DNA from: an uncultured Acetatifactor sp.
GTDB lineage: Bacteria; Bacillota; Clostridia; Lachnospirales; Lachnospiraceae
Reading direction: 5' to 3'
DNA length: 64,000 nt
NCBI GenBank assembly: GCA_910584865.1
Contig: CAJUCE010000023.1
Location: 21,213-85,212 of the forward strand
Shown: piece by piece, positions 26,924 to 36,271 of the stretch
Layout of the letters: each line of letters starts with the position of its first letter
Numbering within the stretch: the stretch's first letter is position 1
Translations under genes and position numbers: made by a program
The notes under the pieces: generated by a model
Told to the model about the DNA's origin: nothing
Database searches by the model: none
Seen by the model: only the letters and a program-made list of their open reading frames with translations

Positions 26924-27360
26924 CACATATCCACCTCTCTCCCTTTCAGATTCCTGTTAATCAGCAAAGTTACCGAGCTGACCAGGATAGTTAATGCCAG
27001 ACTCATGGCGCTGGATTTTCCCAGAAATCCGGCCGAAAAGGACTTATACACATAAGTTCCCAGCACCTGCGTAGCATAGCCCGGTCCCCCGTTGGTCAAC
27101 ACATAAACCTTGTCGAAGACCTTCAATCCTCCGATCAGGTTGGTCAATACTGTCATGGTAAAGGAAGGGGCCAGCAGGGGCAGCGTAATGCTTCGAAATT
27201 TCTGCCATTTTCCCGCGCCGTCCATCAATGCCGCTTCATAATAAGTCTGATCGATTCCCTGCAGACCAGCAATGAACAACATCATGGAAAAGCCCGACCA
27301 CTGCCATACCTCCACGGCAATCACACATCCCAGCGCCGTCCGGGCATCCCCCAGCCATAT
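26923..27360 (-). pseudogene. sugar ABC permease (MalF-like), only the 3' half remains
   Basis: From about 27360 to the stop at 26923 the frame encodes WLGDARTALGCVIAVEVWQW and then SGFSMMLFIAGLQGIDQTYY, the EAA loop EAALMDGAGKWQKFRSITLP and two last helices ending LINRNLKGREVDM. This is the C-terminal half, about 145 residues, of a MalF-type permease that is normally around 290. The N-terminal helices are missing. Upstream of about 27360 the sequence belongs instead to a YesM-type histidine kinase in another frame, which marks a deletion junction. A GTG at 27324 could allow translation of a stub, but it would lack half the membrane segments. Confidence 0.85.
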
Positions 27361-28832
27361 GGGTGGGCAAATCCGTGCTTGAAGCAGTTTTCCGCAATGG
27401 GCTGCAGGATCATTTTCGGCATGGCTGTCCTGTCCGGCTCTCCTCGCACTGTAATCCGATATTCCAGTTTCTCCTCATACCTTGCCTTCATCAGCCTGCA
27501 ATAGCATTCCGTATGCGCAATTTCGTCCTTCAATGTAACGAAACAATTGCCATCGGAAGTAGAATACCGCAGCAGCCTAGCCAGCTCTCCGCACAGAAAG
27601 CTGACCTTATCCGGCTTCTCCTCTATGCTGGCTGCAGAGATAACCGACAGCATATTATAGATAAAATGCGGATTCATCTGGGCCTGCATCGCTTTCAGAT
27701 TCGCCCTGATTTCATTCTCCATCAGGATGCCCAGCTCGGTAAACATTTCTTCAAATCCGAGATTCAGCCTGTGAATGATATCAATATCAGAGTCCTCCGG
27801 AAGATGTACCGTCATATGGTTCAGACGTACTTTTTTCAACGAAGAGTACAATTCTGTCAGCGGCGCCGTCAATCTGTCTGCTATCCGGTACAAAACGGCA
27901 ATGCTGGCCCCGCAGATGCAAAGCAGCAACACAATAAAGATTTTGACAAAGCTGCCGATTACCTGAAACATCCTGCTATATTCTTCCACATAGACCACCT
28001 GAAAACCATATTTTTCACCGATAGCCAGCGAAACCAGCTCTTTCCCTCCGTTTTTCCGAGTTCTAACCTGTGTCCGTCTGGATCCCCCTTCTCCGGCATT
28101 ATCAAAATAGGAATCCCCGTCTCCTTCATCCGAAGCATACATCAGAGTTCCGTCATCGGTATAGATATAAAGTCTGGCTGTCCCATCCATTCCGGGCACT
28201 ATGCTTTTCAGCAATTCTTCCACCCGCAGCTGGGTCTCTGCAACTGCTACCACCCTGCCGTTTACCACATTTTTTACAAATCGTACCAGCGTCACCATCT
28301 CCCTTTTGCCGTCCCCAAAGAGCTCCGCATCCATAAATACCCTTTTCCCGCTGAGTACTTCCCGCAGCGCCTCTTCCATCAGCCTGTATCGTTCCAGAAG
28401 AACATCCCGGTAATCTGCACCCATTTTCTCATAATATTTCCCATAGCTTAAATACGCTCCTCCACGGCTATATACACATACCTTTCCCACTGACAAATCC
28501 GGCCCCACAATTCCCAGCAATTCTTCCTGCAGCTTCTTTTTCAGATAACTGTCCGCTTCAAAAGAATGTTCCGTCCCATCCTTATCAATCTCCTCAAAGG
28601 CTTCATAAACAGCCTTATTCAGGCATACCTGGAGGCAGATTCTGTTCATATTGACAAGGTTGGTTTCCAGCTGATTGGATATTCCGACGGTCACGTTTTC
28701 CATGTTACGCAGGTAAATCTCCTCTTCTCTTCGAAGCAGGTAAATGGAAATGCCTGTGATAAACAGGATAAAAACTGCCATAATCACCAGGTAGGAATAA
28801 AATATTTTCTTCTGAAGGTTGGATGTAAACAT
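27321..28832 (-). pseudogene. YesM-family sensor histidine kinase, truncated by deletion
   Basis: The 503-residue frame has an N-terminal helix (SYLVIMAVFILFITGISIYL), a large extracellular sensor region, a second helix near residue 300 (VKIFIVLLLCICGASIAVLY) and a HAMP-like linker. The His_kinase motif QMNPHFIYNMLSVIS follows; its His is the phosphorylation site. The N box LQPIAENCFKHGF is reached, and the next conserved block is then lost: after HPY the frame continues only as GWGMPGRRWDV into permease sequence. The D, F and G boxes that bind ATP are absent, about 90 residues. Family members control an adjacent sugar ABC operon through an AraC-type regulator, and that regulator is also missing here. 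The kinase is therefore inactive. Confidence 0.85.
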
Positions 28833-29034
28833 GGCTGCACTTCCCTTAGGTTTTCTTTATTGTTGCGCGCTTTCTTTCTTTTGTCAAACCGTTTCAGACA
28901 GATGCGGCCGTTTTTCCATCAGAAAGTACAGATCGTCCATTCCCCGGCGGCGGTGGGAAGCCTATAATGAGGCTGCAGAATAACTTCGTGAACGAAACGA
29001 GAATTCCATACTTATAAAGAGGAGGTTTTCCAAA

Positions 29035-30096
29035 ATGAGCTCTCAAACTATATTTTCCAAAAACAGCCTGCCTGATTCACGCCTCTATGAAACGCCTTAC
29101 CGATACGGCAGGCCGGTGCTGACAGGTTCCGGTTTGCCCTCTTCGCCGGATGAGCCGGCTTCTTTTGACAGTCTGGGCGTGGACATTCCTTTTGTATTCT
29201 ATCATCAGGAACAATTTTATATGCTGTATACGGGATTTGACGGAATCGGATATCAGTCCGGGCTGGCCGTAAGCAATGATTTGCTCCATTGGAGCAAACT
29301 GGGTGCAATCCTGAAAAGGGAACCGGAGAGACAGTGTTGGGACAAAATAGGCGCCGCAGGTACATGGATTATCAGAAAAAGCAATGCGCTGGACGCTCTG
29401 CCGAAACTTCAGAAAATAGATGGAAAATACTGGATGGTTTATCATTCTTATCCTCAGGAAGGATATGAAGCCGGACCCGCTCAGATCGGGCTGGCCTGGT
29501 GTGATTCCGAAGACCTGATGAAGTGGCACAGACTGCCGGAACCTGTATTCTCTTGGCAGGACGGTGCAGCCTGGGAGGCAGGCGGTCTGTATAAAGCCTG
29601 TATTATAGAGGAATGCGGAACTTATTATATGTTCTACAATGCAAAAACTACCGATGAACGGTGGATTGAGCAGACCGGCCTGGCCACATCTGCGGATCTG
29701 TTTCATTGGAAACGATATCCCGGTAATCCTGTGCTTCCCGTCTCTCCCTCCGGCAAATGGGACCACAAATTTGTATCCGATCCTTTCGTTGTGAAAGACG
29801 GCAGGCAATGGCTGAATTTCTTCTTCGGCTATGATTATCAGCATGCCCGGGAGGGCCTGGCCGTATCCGAAGATTTGCTGCACTGGACGAAACTCCCCAA
29901 TCCGCTGCTTTCCAACGGAGAACCCGGCTCTCTGGACGAAACACATGCCCATAAAGCCTCTGTCTTAAAATATCAGGGGCGGCTCTACCACTTTTACTGC
30001 GCGGTTCGCCCATGGCATCCCGGAGACCCTGCCAATATGAACGGAGATTCCCGCACAATCACAGTGGCATCCGATTGTCCCTTTGATAATGATTAA
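29035..30096 (+). CDS. five-bladed beta-propeller glycosidase-like protein (GH43/GH32-type fold)
   Basis: The product is 353 residues from ATG 29035 with AGGAGG about nine bases upstream. Repeated blades are visible: QFYMLYTGFDGIGYQSGLAV, GKYWMVYHSYP, TYYMFYNAKT, WLNFFFGYD and RLYHFYCAVRPW. Asp and Glu residues recur at blade edges (SLGVDIPFVFY, GAAWEAGGLYK, FVSDPFVV). This is the superfamily that contains GH43, GH62, GH32, GH68 and GH130. I could not decide the family or the substrate. No signal peptide is present, so it is probably cytoplasmic. It is divergent from the broken sugar kinase/ABC operon and may have belonged to the same utilisation locus. Confidence 0.8.
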   Translation: MSSQTIFSKNSLPDSRLYETPYRYGRPVLTGSGLPSSPDEPASFDSLGVDIPFVFYHQEQFYMLYTGFDGIGYQSGLAVSNDLLHWSKLGAILKREPERQCWDKIGAAGTWIIRKSNALDALPKLQKIDGKYWMVYHSYPQEGYEAGPAQIGLAWCDSEDLMKWHRLPEPVFSWQDGAAWEAGGLYKACIIEECGTYYMFYNAKTTDERWIEQTGLATSADLFHWKRYPGNPVLPVSPSGKWDHKFVSDPFVVKDGRQWLNFFFGYDYQHAREGLAVSEDLLHWTKLPNPLLSNGEPGSLDETHAHKASVLKYQGRLYHFYCAVRPWHPGDPANMNGDSRTITVASDCPFDND

Positions 30097-30103
30097 ACTC
30101 CTT

Positions 30104-30398
30104 TCATTTTCTCCTACGCCCGTTGCACCGCCGCTGTCAGGAAATGTACCGCCACGTACACGCCTCCAATACATGCCTGGACCTGGTATTCCGCTGTACA
30201 GCAAGGCCAGCATTGCTGCAAGGCTCAGGACGTTGATGCCGCATTGCAGGATGCGTATGGGCGTGTATCTTCCCCGGAACAGATTTTTATACCAGTTCAG
30301 GTTGCAGGCCTGATGGGCAATGAACAGAATTATCATTCCTGCCCCGCTCCATTCATGTGCTCCCCAGAATTGATAGCCCATCAGGAAAAGCAGCGCAC
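30104..30398 (-). pseudogene. DUF4405 membrane protein remnant
   Basis: The minus-strand frame encodes FLMGYQFWGAHEWSGAGMII, LFIAHQACNLNWYKNLFRGR and YTPIRILQ up to LALLYSGI. These are the conserved parts of DUF4405 proteins, small membrane proteins with a cytochrome-b-like HEW/HQ histidine pattern. After YSGI (about 30184) the match moves into another frame (SRHVLE, as in the family's SRHVF) and soon hits a stop. The N-terminus is joined directly to an nhaC fragment near 30396-30403. It has no start codon of its own and overlaps nothing functional. Confidence 0.7.
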
Positions 30399-30590
30399 GC
30401 CCAAAGCTATGGTGGCAAGCTGAGCGCCTATCCTGCTCTTGATATGCTGTGCCGCCCAACGTCCGAATGCCGCAGATCCCCCGGCCTGGTTCATCAGGCA
30501 CACCATAGCTCCCAGAATCACCAGGAATATCAGAATTCCGATATTGTACCCGTCGAAAAGCACGCTCACAATACCATCCTGGAAGGGAAA
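30399..30590 (-). pseudogene. NhaC-family Na+/H+ antiporter fragment
   Basis: The minus-strand frame from about 30590 reads FQDGIVSVLFDGYNIG, then ILIFLVILGAMVCLMNQAGG and SAAFGRWAAQHIKSRIGAQL through IALG, a very characteristic internal stretch of NhaC antiporters (family length about 450 residues). There is a stop four codons upstream of the match, and the sequence switches to DUF4405 coding in another frame at about 30400. Only about 60 residues are left, so the antiporter gene has been removed on both sides. Confidence 0.8.
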
Positions 30591-30685
30591 TCATTAATCA
30601 TACAGGAAAAACAAGCCGATAAGGTATACAAAGGGTATTAAAGACCCGCGGATAAACGGAACTGTCAAAACATGAGGTATCTCAA

Positions 30686-32281
30686 ATGAACAAAAAGATT
30701 TGCTATATAACCGTTGCCGGCATCCTTTTTCCGGTTATTTTCTTAAGGCTTTTTCATATTTCTACGCTTCCTCTGGGAATGCACATTGACGAAGCAGGAC
30801 TTGGTCTGAATGCCTGGTCCCTGGCCAACTATGGAACTGATCGCTACGGAAATTTCATGCCTGTGTGCCCCTCGAATTTCTACGGCGAGCAAAGTGCTTT
30901 TTACACCTACTTCTGTGCCCTGCTGGTAAAGCTTTGGGGACTAAATATATATACGCTGCGTATCCCCGGTGTGGTGCTGGGATTGCTGGCAGTATTGTTC
31001 GGCGCTCTGCTCATAAAGGAAAAATGGGGGGCGCGGGGATTTTTCGCCGGCCTGATTTTGATGGGGATTTTTCCGTATTTTATCATGAACAGCCGTTTTG
31101 CCCTGGACTGTAACGCAATGCTCGGCGCCCTGACCGTCTCTTTTTACGCCCTTGTCAGGCTTCTCAAAAAAGCCGAACTTCATCCCGATCAGAGGCTCTA
31201 CGGACATTTCGCACTGACAGGCCTCCTGTTCGGCATCACCCTGTATACCTATATCGTAGCTGCCCTTGTGATTTCCGTCTTCTGTATCCTCTTTGGACTG
31301 CATTATCTTTTCTATCAGAAAAACGGCCGCTGCCTTCGTTTCAGACAGCTCCTCTTTCTGGCGCTGCCCCTGTGTGTCCTGGCTGTTCCGCTGATTTTGG
31401 TCGTATGCGTAAATTATTTCGATCTGGATCCGATTGTGACTCCCTTTTTCTCCATACCCAAAATGGCCCAAAACCGTACCGCCGAGGTCTCCCTATCCCT
31501 CTCCGGAATAGCCAGTAAGCTGAAAAACCTGACTTACCCCCTGACCTCAGACGGAAAATACGGCTCATCGGATCGATACTGGACCATGTATCCCTGGAGT
31601 GTAGCCTTTGTCGCGGCGGGCGGAATCGCAAGTTTAGACCGGGCCTGGAAGGAACTGCGCAGCAAAACGCTGAGCCAGGATTTCCTGATCCTGTCTCTTA
31701 CCTTTGCAGAAATCATTATGTTTTTATTATGCGGTTATTATAATTATCATATCAATGGAATCTTTGTTGCGCTTGCCTGGTTCTGTGTCAACGGTATTTT
31801 CTTCATCGGCAGGCTTTTCAGGAAGCACGCTGCCAGGCTTGCTTATATCGTGCTCCTCGTTAGTCTTTACGGAACTTCATTTGCCGGCTTTGTCCGGGAA
31901 TACTATTTTTCCGACACAAGCGCGGCTTTCCAGATCTATGGCGGCGTATACGAAGCGATTTCTCTGCTGACACCCGCACAGCGGAAGCAGGAGATCTATG
32001 TTTTGGATGAAGTGGGCGAATTCTATTTTCTCTCCGCGCCTATTTCCCCCGAAGCTTTTGCCGACAACTGTAATGAACTGGGCTATCTGCAGGATTATGA
32101 AAATCTGCATTTCCGTGAACCGGCCCAATATGAGGGAAGCCATATCTATATCTGCAACAGGCATTCCGGCTGGTACGGAATCCTTTCCGCAAAGGACTGG
32201 AACGGTTATACATGCGATGTGAAACAAACCCCACATTACGTTGTTTTCTGCTTTACTCCCACGTCTCCAACCGGCTCCTGA
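30686..32281 (+). CDS. GT-C membrane glycosyltransferase (family 39-like)
   Basis: The product is 531 residues with about eleven hydrophobic helices. The first extracellular loop contains HIDEAGLG, an Asp-Glu pair like the catalytic acid of GT-C enzymes that use polyprenyl-phosphate sugar donors, followed by YGTDRYGNFMP. A soluble C-terminal domain begins after the last helix, at about residue 415 (QIYGGVYEAISLLTPAQRKQ). It closely resembles the gene at 32462-34069, which is convergent with it; the two share the Asp-Glu and YGTDR(F/Y)G motifs, so they are paralogs. The likely role is adding a sugar to a cell-surface polymer or protein on the outer face of the membrane. The acceptor is unknown. 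Confidence 0.82.
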   Translation: MNKKICYITVAGILFPVIFLRLFHISTLPLGMHIDEAGLGLNAWSLANYGTDRYGNFMPVCPSNFYGEQSAFYTYFCALLVKLWGLNIYTLRIPGVVLGLLAVLFGALLIKEKWGARGFFAGLILMGIFPYFIMNSRFALDCNAMLGALTVSFYALVRLLKKAELHPDQRLYGHFALTGLLFGITLYTYIVAALVISVFCILFGLHYLFYQKNGRCLRFRQLLFLALPLCVLAVPLILVVCVNYFDLDPIVTPFFSIPKMAQNRTAEVSLSLSGIASKLKNLTYPLTSDGKYGSSDRYWTMYPWSVAFVAAGGIASLDRAWKELRSKTLSQDFLILSLTFAEIIMFLLCGYYNYHINGIFVALAWFCVNGIFFIGRLFRKHAARLAYIVLLVSLYGTSFAGFVREYYFSDTSAAFQIYGGVYEAISLLTPAQRKQEIYVLDEVGEFYFLSAPISPEAFADNCNELGYLQDYENLHFREPAQYEGSHIYICNRHSGWYGILSAKDWNGYTCDVKQTPHYVVFCFTPTSPTGS

Positions 32282-32461
32282 CGGGCTCATTTACTGTTCA
32301 CGGCTTCACCGTTCACCGCAGCATGATGCACATTATACAATAATCCTATTGTCAAATTGGGCAAACTGCGCCTCGCGTCCCCTGCCCCCACCATGCTCTC
32401 CGATCTCACTGACACCAAGGCTGCCCATGTTACCGTGCCTAATCCGCTTCCCCGTCTCCGC

Positions 32462-34069
32462 CTACTTCTGCGTCACTACAAAGAAGGCGTCATAAAAAGA
32501 GCATATTTCATACCGATCCGCCGAAAACAGCTCCACCTGAGGAGCCCGCACAATATACACCACGTCTTTCCCTGTCTGTTCATTCTCCGCCACCATCTCT
32601 TCCGTGGCATCTTGGAAACAATATCGCTGCTCATAGGGCACAACCTCCCGCCCGTCCTGCACATTACTGATTCCCTGATAGTAATGTGCATCTATTTCAT
32701 GACAATACATGGTCAGGATCTGTCCTACCATGCTTACTCCCTCTCCCTGTGGATCCGGCGTAATGCAGTAATAGTCCCCTGCTTGTTCCTTTGCGTAATT
32801 CAATGCATTTATATACGGTTCATAATAATAATCACGGCTGATATCCGCCCAACCGCCGAAATAATTCACCGCGAACAGCAATGCCAACACCATATAAGCC
32901 CCCGCAATGGGAATGACAGCCAGCCTGCATTTTCGGATACACCACACAATTCCCATCCCGGCCGCAGCCAATACCGGATAAAATATGATATTGATCCTGT
33001 TTATCGTCACTTCCTTTGTAACGGCTCCCACCCAGATTCCCATGATAAGCCATGCCAGCAGTATTACAAAGGGAGCCTTTTTCTCTTTCTCCTCTTTTCT
33101 GATCTTTCGGATCAAATCCAGAAAACCAATGACAAAAAACAGAGTGGTCAAGTAATAAATCGGCCCGAACCTTACGATAGTATTGGTTATGCTCTTATCC
33201 CCGTTTCCCCAGACAGCGGAAAAGGCCCATGCCAGATTCTTCCACAACTGCTCCCAGGAAAACTGCAAAAACAAAATATCTTTGGAACGCATACTTTGGG
33301 GAAAATATGGGATTGTAAAAAAAGGCGTCTCAATGGACTCCACACCCAGAACATTGATCAGCATGGTCAGAAATTCCGGAAGCGCCACCAGGACATACAG
33401 AATCACACAAACCGCCAGCTCTCTTCCCTTTACCAGCCCGGTCGCAGCCAGATATATGGCCATTGCCAGCAGAAACAGCGGTACGGAATAATTGGCAATC
33501 CCATAACAATAGGAACATAGCCCGAAAAAGATCATGGAGCCATACAGACATCCCCGTCTCCTTAACCCGGCAAGCAGCAGACACACTCCGAATAAAAAAA
33601 CATGAGGAAACATATTACAGTCAAATGACCACCGGCTCTGCATATAATGCCATGGACAAATGATTCCCAACAGCAAAGTCCCTATTGCAAACCATTTCCC
33701 GGTAAGGTGCCTGGCAAATAGATAGAGCGCCAATAACCCTGCGCAGCTGACAATCAGCATGGGGAGCCGGATAGAAACGGTACTGAACCCCAAAATCTTG
33801 ATAAACGGCACCATGCAGTAGGACAGCAATACGCTCATCTGTCCGCCGATCCATGCTGTAAAATGCACCGGATAACGCATTCCGAATCTGTCTGTTCCGT
33901 AGTCTGCCAATGCTTTGGCATCCACTGCCGCCATAGCCTCATCCTGATGTACTCCAATCGGTATCATTCCAAAATGATAGGCCCGGATGAATATCCCCCC
34001 TAATAAAAGTAATGCCACCAGAGCGATCTCCACTTTTGGATCCTTCCAAAACTCCTTTTTCCCTTCCAT
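32462..34069 (-). CDS. GT-C membrane glycosyltransferase (family 39-like), paralog of the convergent gene
   Basis: The start at 34069 (MEGKKEFWKDPKVEIALVAL) has GGAGAG seven bases upstream. An ATG 14 codons earlier has no site. The product is 535 residues with about eleven helices. The first loop reads IPIGVHQDEAMAAVDAKALA followed by DYGTDRFG, matching the Asp-Glu catalytic loop of the neighbouring paralog. The C-terminal soluble domain (ALNYAKEQAGDYYCITPDPQ, VVYIVRAPQVELFSADRYE) is longer than in the paralog. Convergent paralogs of this kind often arise by local duplication. The sugar donor would be a polyprenyl-phosphate-linked sugar, as for other GT-C enzymes. Confidence 0.82.
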   Translation of the reverse strand: MEGKKEFWKDPKVEIALVALLLLGGIFIRAYHFGMIPIGVHQDEAMAAVDAKALADYGTDRFGMRYPVHFTAWIGGQMSVLLSYCMVPFIKILGFSTVSIRLPMLIVSCAGLLALYLFARHLTGKWFAIGTLLLGIICPWHYMQSRWSFDCNMFPHVFLFGVCLLLAGLRRRGCLYGSMIFFGLCSYCYGIANYSVPLFLLAMAIYLAATGLVKGRELAVCVILYVLVALPEFLTMLINVLGVESIETPFFTIPYFPQSMRSKDILFLQFSWEQLWKNLAWAFSAVWGNGDKSITNTIVRFGPIYYLTTLFFVIGFLDLIRKIRKEEKEKKAPFVILLAWLIMGIWVGAVTKEVTINRINIIFYPVLAAAGMGIVWCIRKCRLAVIPIAGAYMVLALLFAVNYFGGWADISRDYYYEPYINALNYAKEQAGDYYCITPDPQGEGVSMVGQILTMYCHEIDAHYYQGISNVQDGREVVPYEQRYCFQDATEEMVAENEQTGKDVVYIVRAPQVELFSADRYEICSFYDAFFVVTQK

Positions 34070-34194
34070 CTGCTTCTCTCCATGTATCTTTTTCACATGC
34101 CCCGCTGCCATATTCGGGACTTTTGCTGTAATCCATAGTTATTCTAGCAGACTGGCTGTCCAAAGTCAATGAATGGCCCATATTACGCCTATTA

Positions 34195-34281
34195 CTATGC
34201 GACGTATTTACGCTATGCGACGTATTTACGCTATGCGACGCATTTACGCTATGCGACGCATTTACGCTATGCGACGCATTA
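34195..34281. repeat. 18-bp tandem repeat, about five copies
   Basis: Units of CTATGCGACG(T/C)ATTTACG run head to tail from 34195, with starts at 34195, 34213, 34231, 34249 and 34267. The T/C position separates the first two copies from the rest. The last, partial copy overlaps the stop codon of the AI-2E family transporter gene, and a degenerate sixth copy may lie inside that gene's last codons. The array lies between two co-directional genes. It is too regular to be chance and has no spacers, so it is a minisatellite rather than CRISPR. Confidence 0.92.
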
Positions 34282-35358
34282 TACGCCATGCGGTGCATTG
34301 TCCGCCACATTTATGCGCCTTTCCAGGCTCATATACGATTGGTATATTATTACAAATCCCAGCGGGCCCCCAATAATCCCCCACAGTCCAAAGAGTTTCA
34401 CTCCCGCATAAATGGACAGCAATATGGCAATGGGGGAAACCCCCACCTTCTTTCCGATCAATTTAGGCTCCAGCATTTCCCGGATAAAAATGCAGACCAC
34501 ATATACGATCAAACATACTGCCCCACTGATATAGTTTTCGTAGAAGATCTGTTGTATCCCGACAGGTACCAGCACAATCCCTGTCCCGATAAAAGGCAGC
34601 GCGTCCAGCAGACCGGCCAGCAGTCCCCAGAGAATCCCATGCCGTATTCCGGCAAACCCCAGCGCCGTTGCCGCCACTGTGCCTATAATGGTCATGATGA
34701 TCACCTGCGCCTTTACATAAGTGGCAATATAGCGTATGATCCCGCAGATAATCTCCAGATAAACATGGCATTCCTCTCTGTCCAGCATCCGGTTCATGAT
34801 ATCGTCGTAATCCTTTGCCAGCAGCACAGTGGCAATTAGAAACGTCACCAGAAATCCTCCCACCGAGCCCAATACCTTTACATAGGTCAGCGACTGAGAT
34901 AGCATATCCGGCAGAAACTGCAGCTGAAAATAATCTATCCCCTCCTGAATTCTGGCATAGAGAAGCTGTTCCAGATATAAATTATCCACTCCCAGCGCCT
35001 TTCCCACCACATTGCATAATTCATGTACAAACAATGCCAGATCTGTTTCCAGCAGATCCAGCCTACGTACCAGCCCCGGCAGACTTCCCACAATCCACGA
35101 GAACAGCACCCATATCAACACCACCAGAAAACAACAGCCAAGCAGCAGAAGAAACAATGCGCCGATCTGTCTGTGGACCTTCAGCCTTCTCTGCATTCTC
35201 TGAAGCAGTGGACCAAAAATGGTCACAAATAATATAGCAGCCAGCACCGGCGCCGTCAGCGGAGCCAACACCTTCAGGAAAAAATAAACTGCCCCTGATA
35301 TCAGGAGCAGCAATACCATTTTGTTGTCTTTTATCTTCTCTGCCATACCAACCCCCAT
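34279..35358 (-). CDS. AI-2E family transporter (PerM/YhhT-like membrane protein)
   Basis: The product is 359 residues. Eight hydrophobic segments, a long mid-protein stretch of helices (LLYARIQEGIDYFQLQFLPD) and the conserved C-terminal block GLLAGLLDALPFIGTGIVLV, EPKLIGKKVGVSPIAILLS and LWGIIGGPLGFV identify the family. Despite its name, most members are not autoinducer exporters; characterised ones include sodium/proton antiporters and permease-like proteins. Two start codons are possible, 35358 (GGAG ten bases upstream) or 35346 (GGGGG six bases upstream), and the choice is not decided by sequence. The stop lies inside an 18-bp tandem repeat. It is unrelated by position to luxS, which is 18 kb away. 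Confidence 0.92.
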   Translation of the reverse strand: MGVGMAEKIKDNKMVLLLLISGAVYFFLKVLAPLTAPVLAAILFVTIFGPLLQRMQRRLKVHRQIGALFLLLLGCCFLVVLIWVLFSWIVGSLPGLVRRLDLLETDLALFVHELCNVVGKALGVDNLYLEQLLYARIQEGIDYFQLQFLPDMLSQSLTYVKVLGSVGGFLVTFLIATVLLAKDYDDIMNRMLDREECHVYLEIICGIIRYIATYVKAQVIIMTIIGTVAATALGFAGIRHGILWGLLAGLLDALPFIGTGIVLVPVGIQQIFYENYISGAVCLIVYVVCIFIREMLEPKLIGKKVGVSPIAILLSIYAGVKLFGLWGIIGGPLGFVIIYQSYMSLERRINVADNAPHGV

Positions 35359-35398
35359 GCATCACATTCTCCTATTAGTATGGCATTTTTTCCTCATT

Positions 35399-36112
35399 TC
35401 ATAACTGCGAAAAAAAGGAAAAGACTCTCCCTCGCGGTTTTATTCGATATTTCATCACTTTTTTACTGCCAGGATGTATAAATTCCAAATAATACGCGCA
35501 AAGTGCTACATATTGCACCTGCAGATCTCTGGCCAGCGCGCAGCAGGCTTCCCCGCCATACTTCCGGTCTCCCAAAATCGGCGTTCCCGCATGGGCCATC
35601 TGAACCCGAATCTGATGAAACCGGCCTGTGTCGATCTGTATATCCGCAAGCGTAATCTTCCGCTCCTCCAGACTCTGCAGTACCGAATAATGCAGAACTG
35701 CCTCCCGGGTGTCTGCCTTTTGACCGGCTCGGGCTACTTCCCCCATCCTGCCTGCACCGTCCCTGCAAAGCGCATCCGTCAGCTGCCCCTTCTCAGCCTC
35801 CGGCCGGCCGCAAAGCACCGCATAATACCGCTTGCAAAACGCTCCGTCCCGCAGCTGCCTGCTCAATGCTGCCGCCGCATTCTGCCTTTTCGCAAATACC
35901 AGCAGCCCTTCCACAGGCTGATCTAATCGGTGTATTACGCCGAGATAGGGTTCCTGTCTCTCTTTCCCGGCTGCTTTTGGGGTTCTGCTCAGATAGTTTT
36001 TCAATTCGCTGACCACATCTTCCTGCCCCACATCCGCAGTCTGTGCGGCAATTCCTGCCGGCTTATAAACTACAATGATATCTTCGTCTTCGTCCAGAAT
36101 CTCTACCCGCAT
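35399..36112 (-). CDS. RluA-family RNA pseudouridine synthase
   Basis: The start at 36112 (MRVEILDEDEDIIVVYKPAG) matches the family N-terminus. An in-frame extension to 36223 has no homologous look. The product is 237 residues, the short form lacking an S4 domain. The catalytic motif is HRLDQPVEGLLVFAK (about residues 63-77), whose Asp is the essential nucleophile; the usual K/T residues after it are replaced by QPVE. The conserved FHQIRVQMAHAGTPILGDRK block follows. It would isomerise uridine in rRNA or tRNA, target unknown. Several Lachnospiraceae encode multiple paralogs of this enzyme. It is near, but not clearly in an operon with, the glycosyltransferase genes. Confidence 0.93.
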   Translation of the reverse strand: MRVEILDEDEDIIVVYKPAGIAAQTADVGQEDVVSELKNYLSRTPKAAGKERQEPYLGVIHRLDQPVEGLLVFAKRQNAAAALSRQLRDGAFCKRYYAVLCGRPEAEKGQLTDALCRDGAGRMGEVARAGQKADTREAVLHYSVLQSLEERKITLADIQIDTGRFHQIRVQMAHAGTPILGDRKYGGEACCALARDLQVQYVALCAYYLEFIHPGSKKVMKYRIKPRGRVFSFFSQL

Positions 36113-36271
36113 CCCTTTTTCTCTCCGTCTCCCTGCTTCCGCCCAATGCGGCAGCCGCACTGTCCCGGCCTCCGTATTCCTCTCCGTTTCCCATATCTTA
36201 CGGCGCAGCCCTTGCAGCACCATTACACATCGGCCTCTGTGTCCCGTTTCCTATCCTGTACGGTACTTCTG

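Noticed and set aside
34195..34281. Possible CRISPR array
   Set aside because: Units are contiguous 18-mers with no spacers and no cas genes; it is a tandem repeat.
34279..35358. AI-2 exporter linked with luxS
   Set aside because: The family name is historical; the gene is 18 kb from luxS, with no shared regulation seen.
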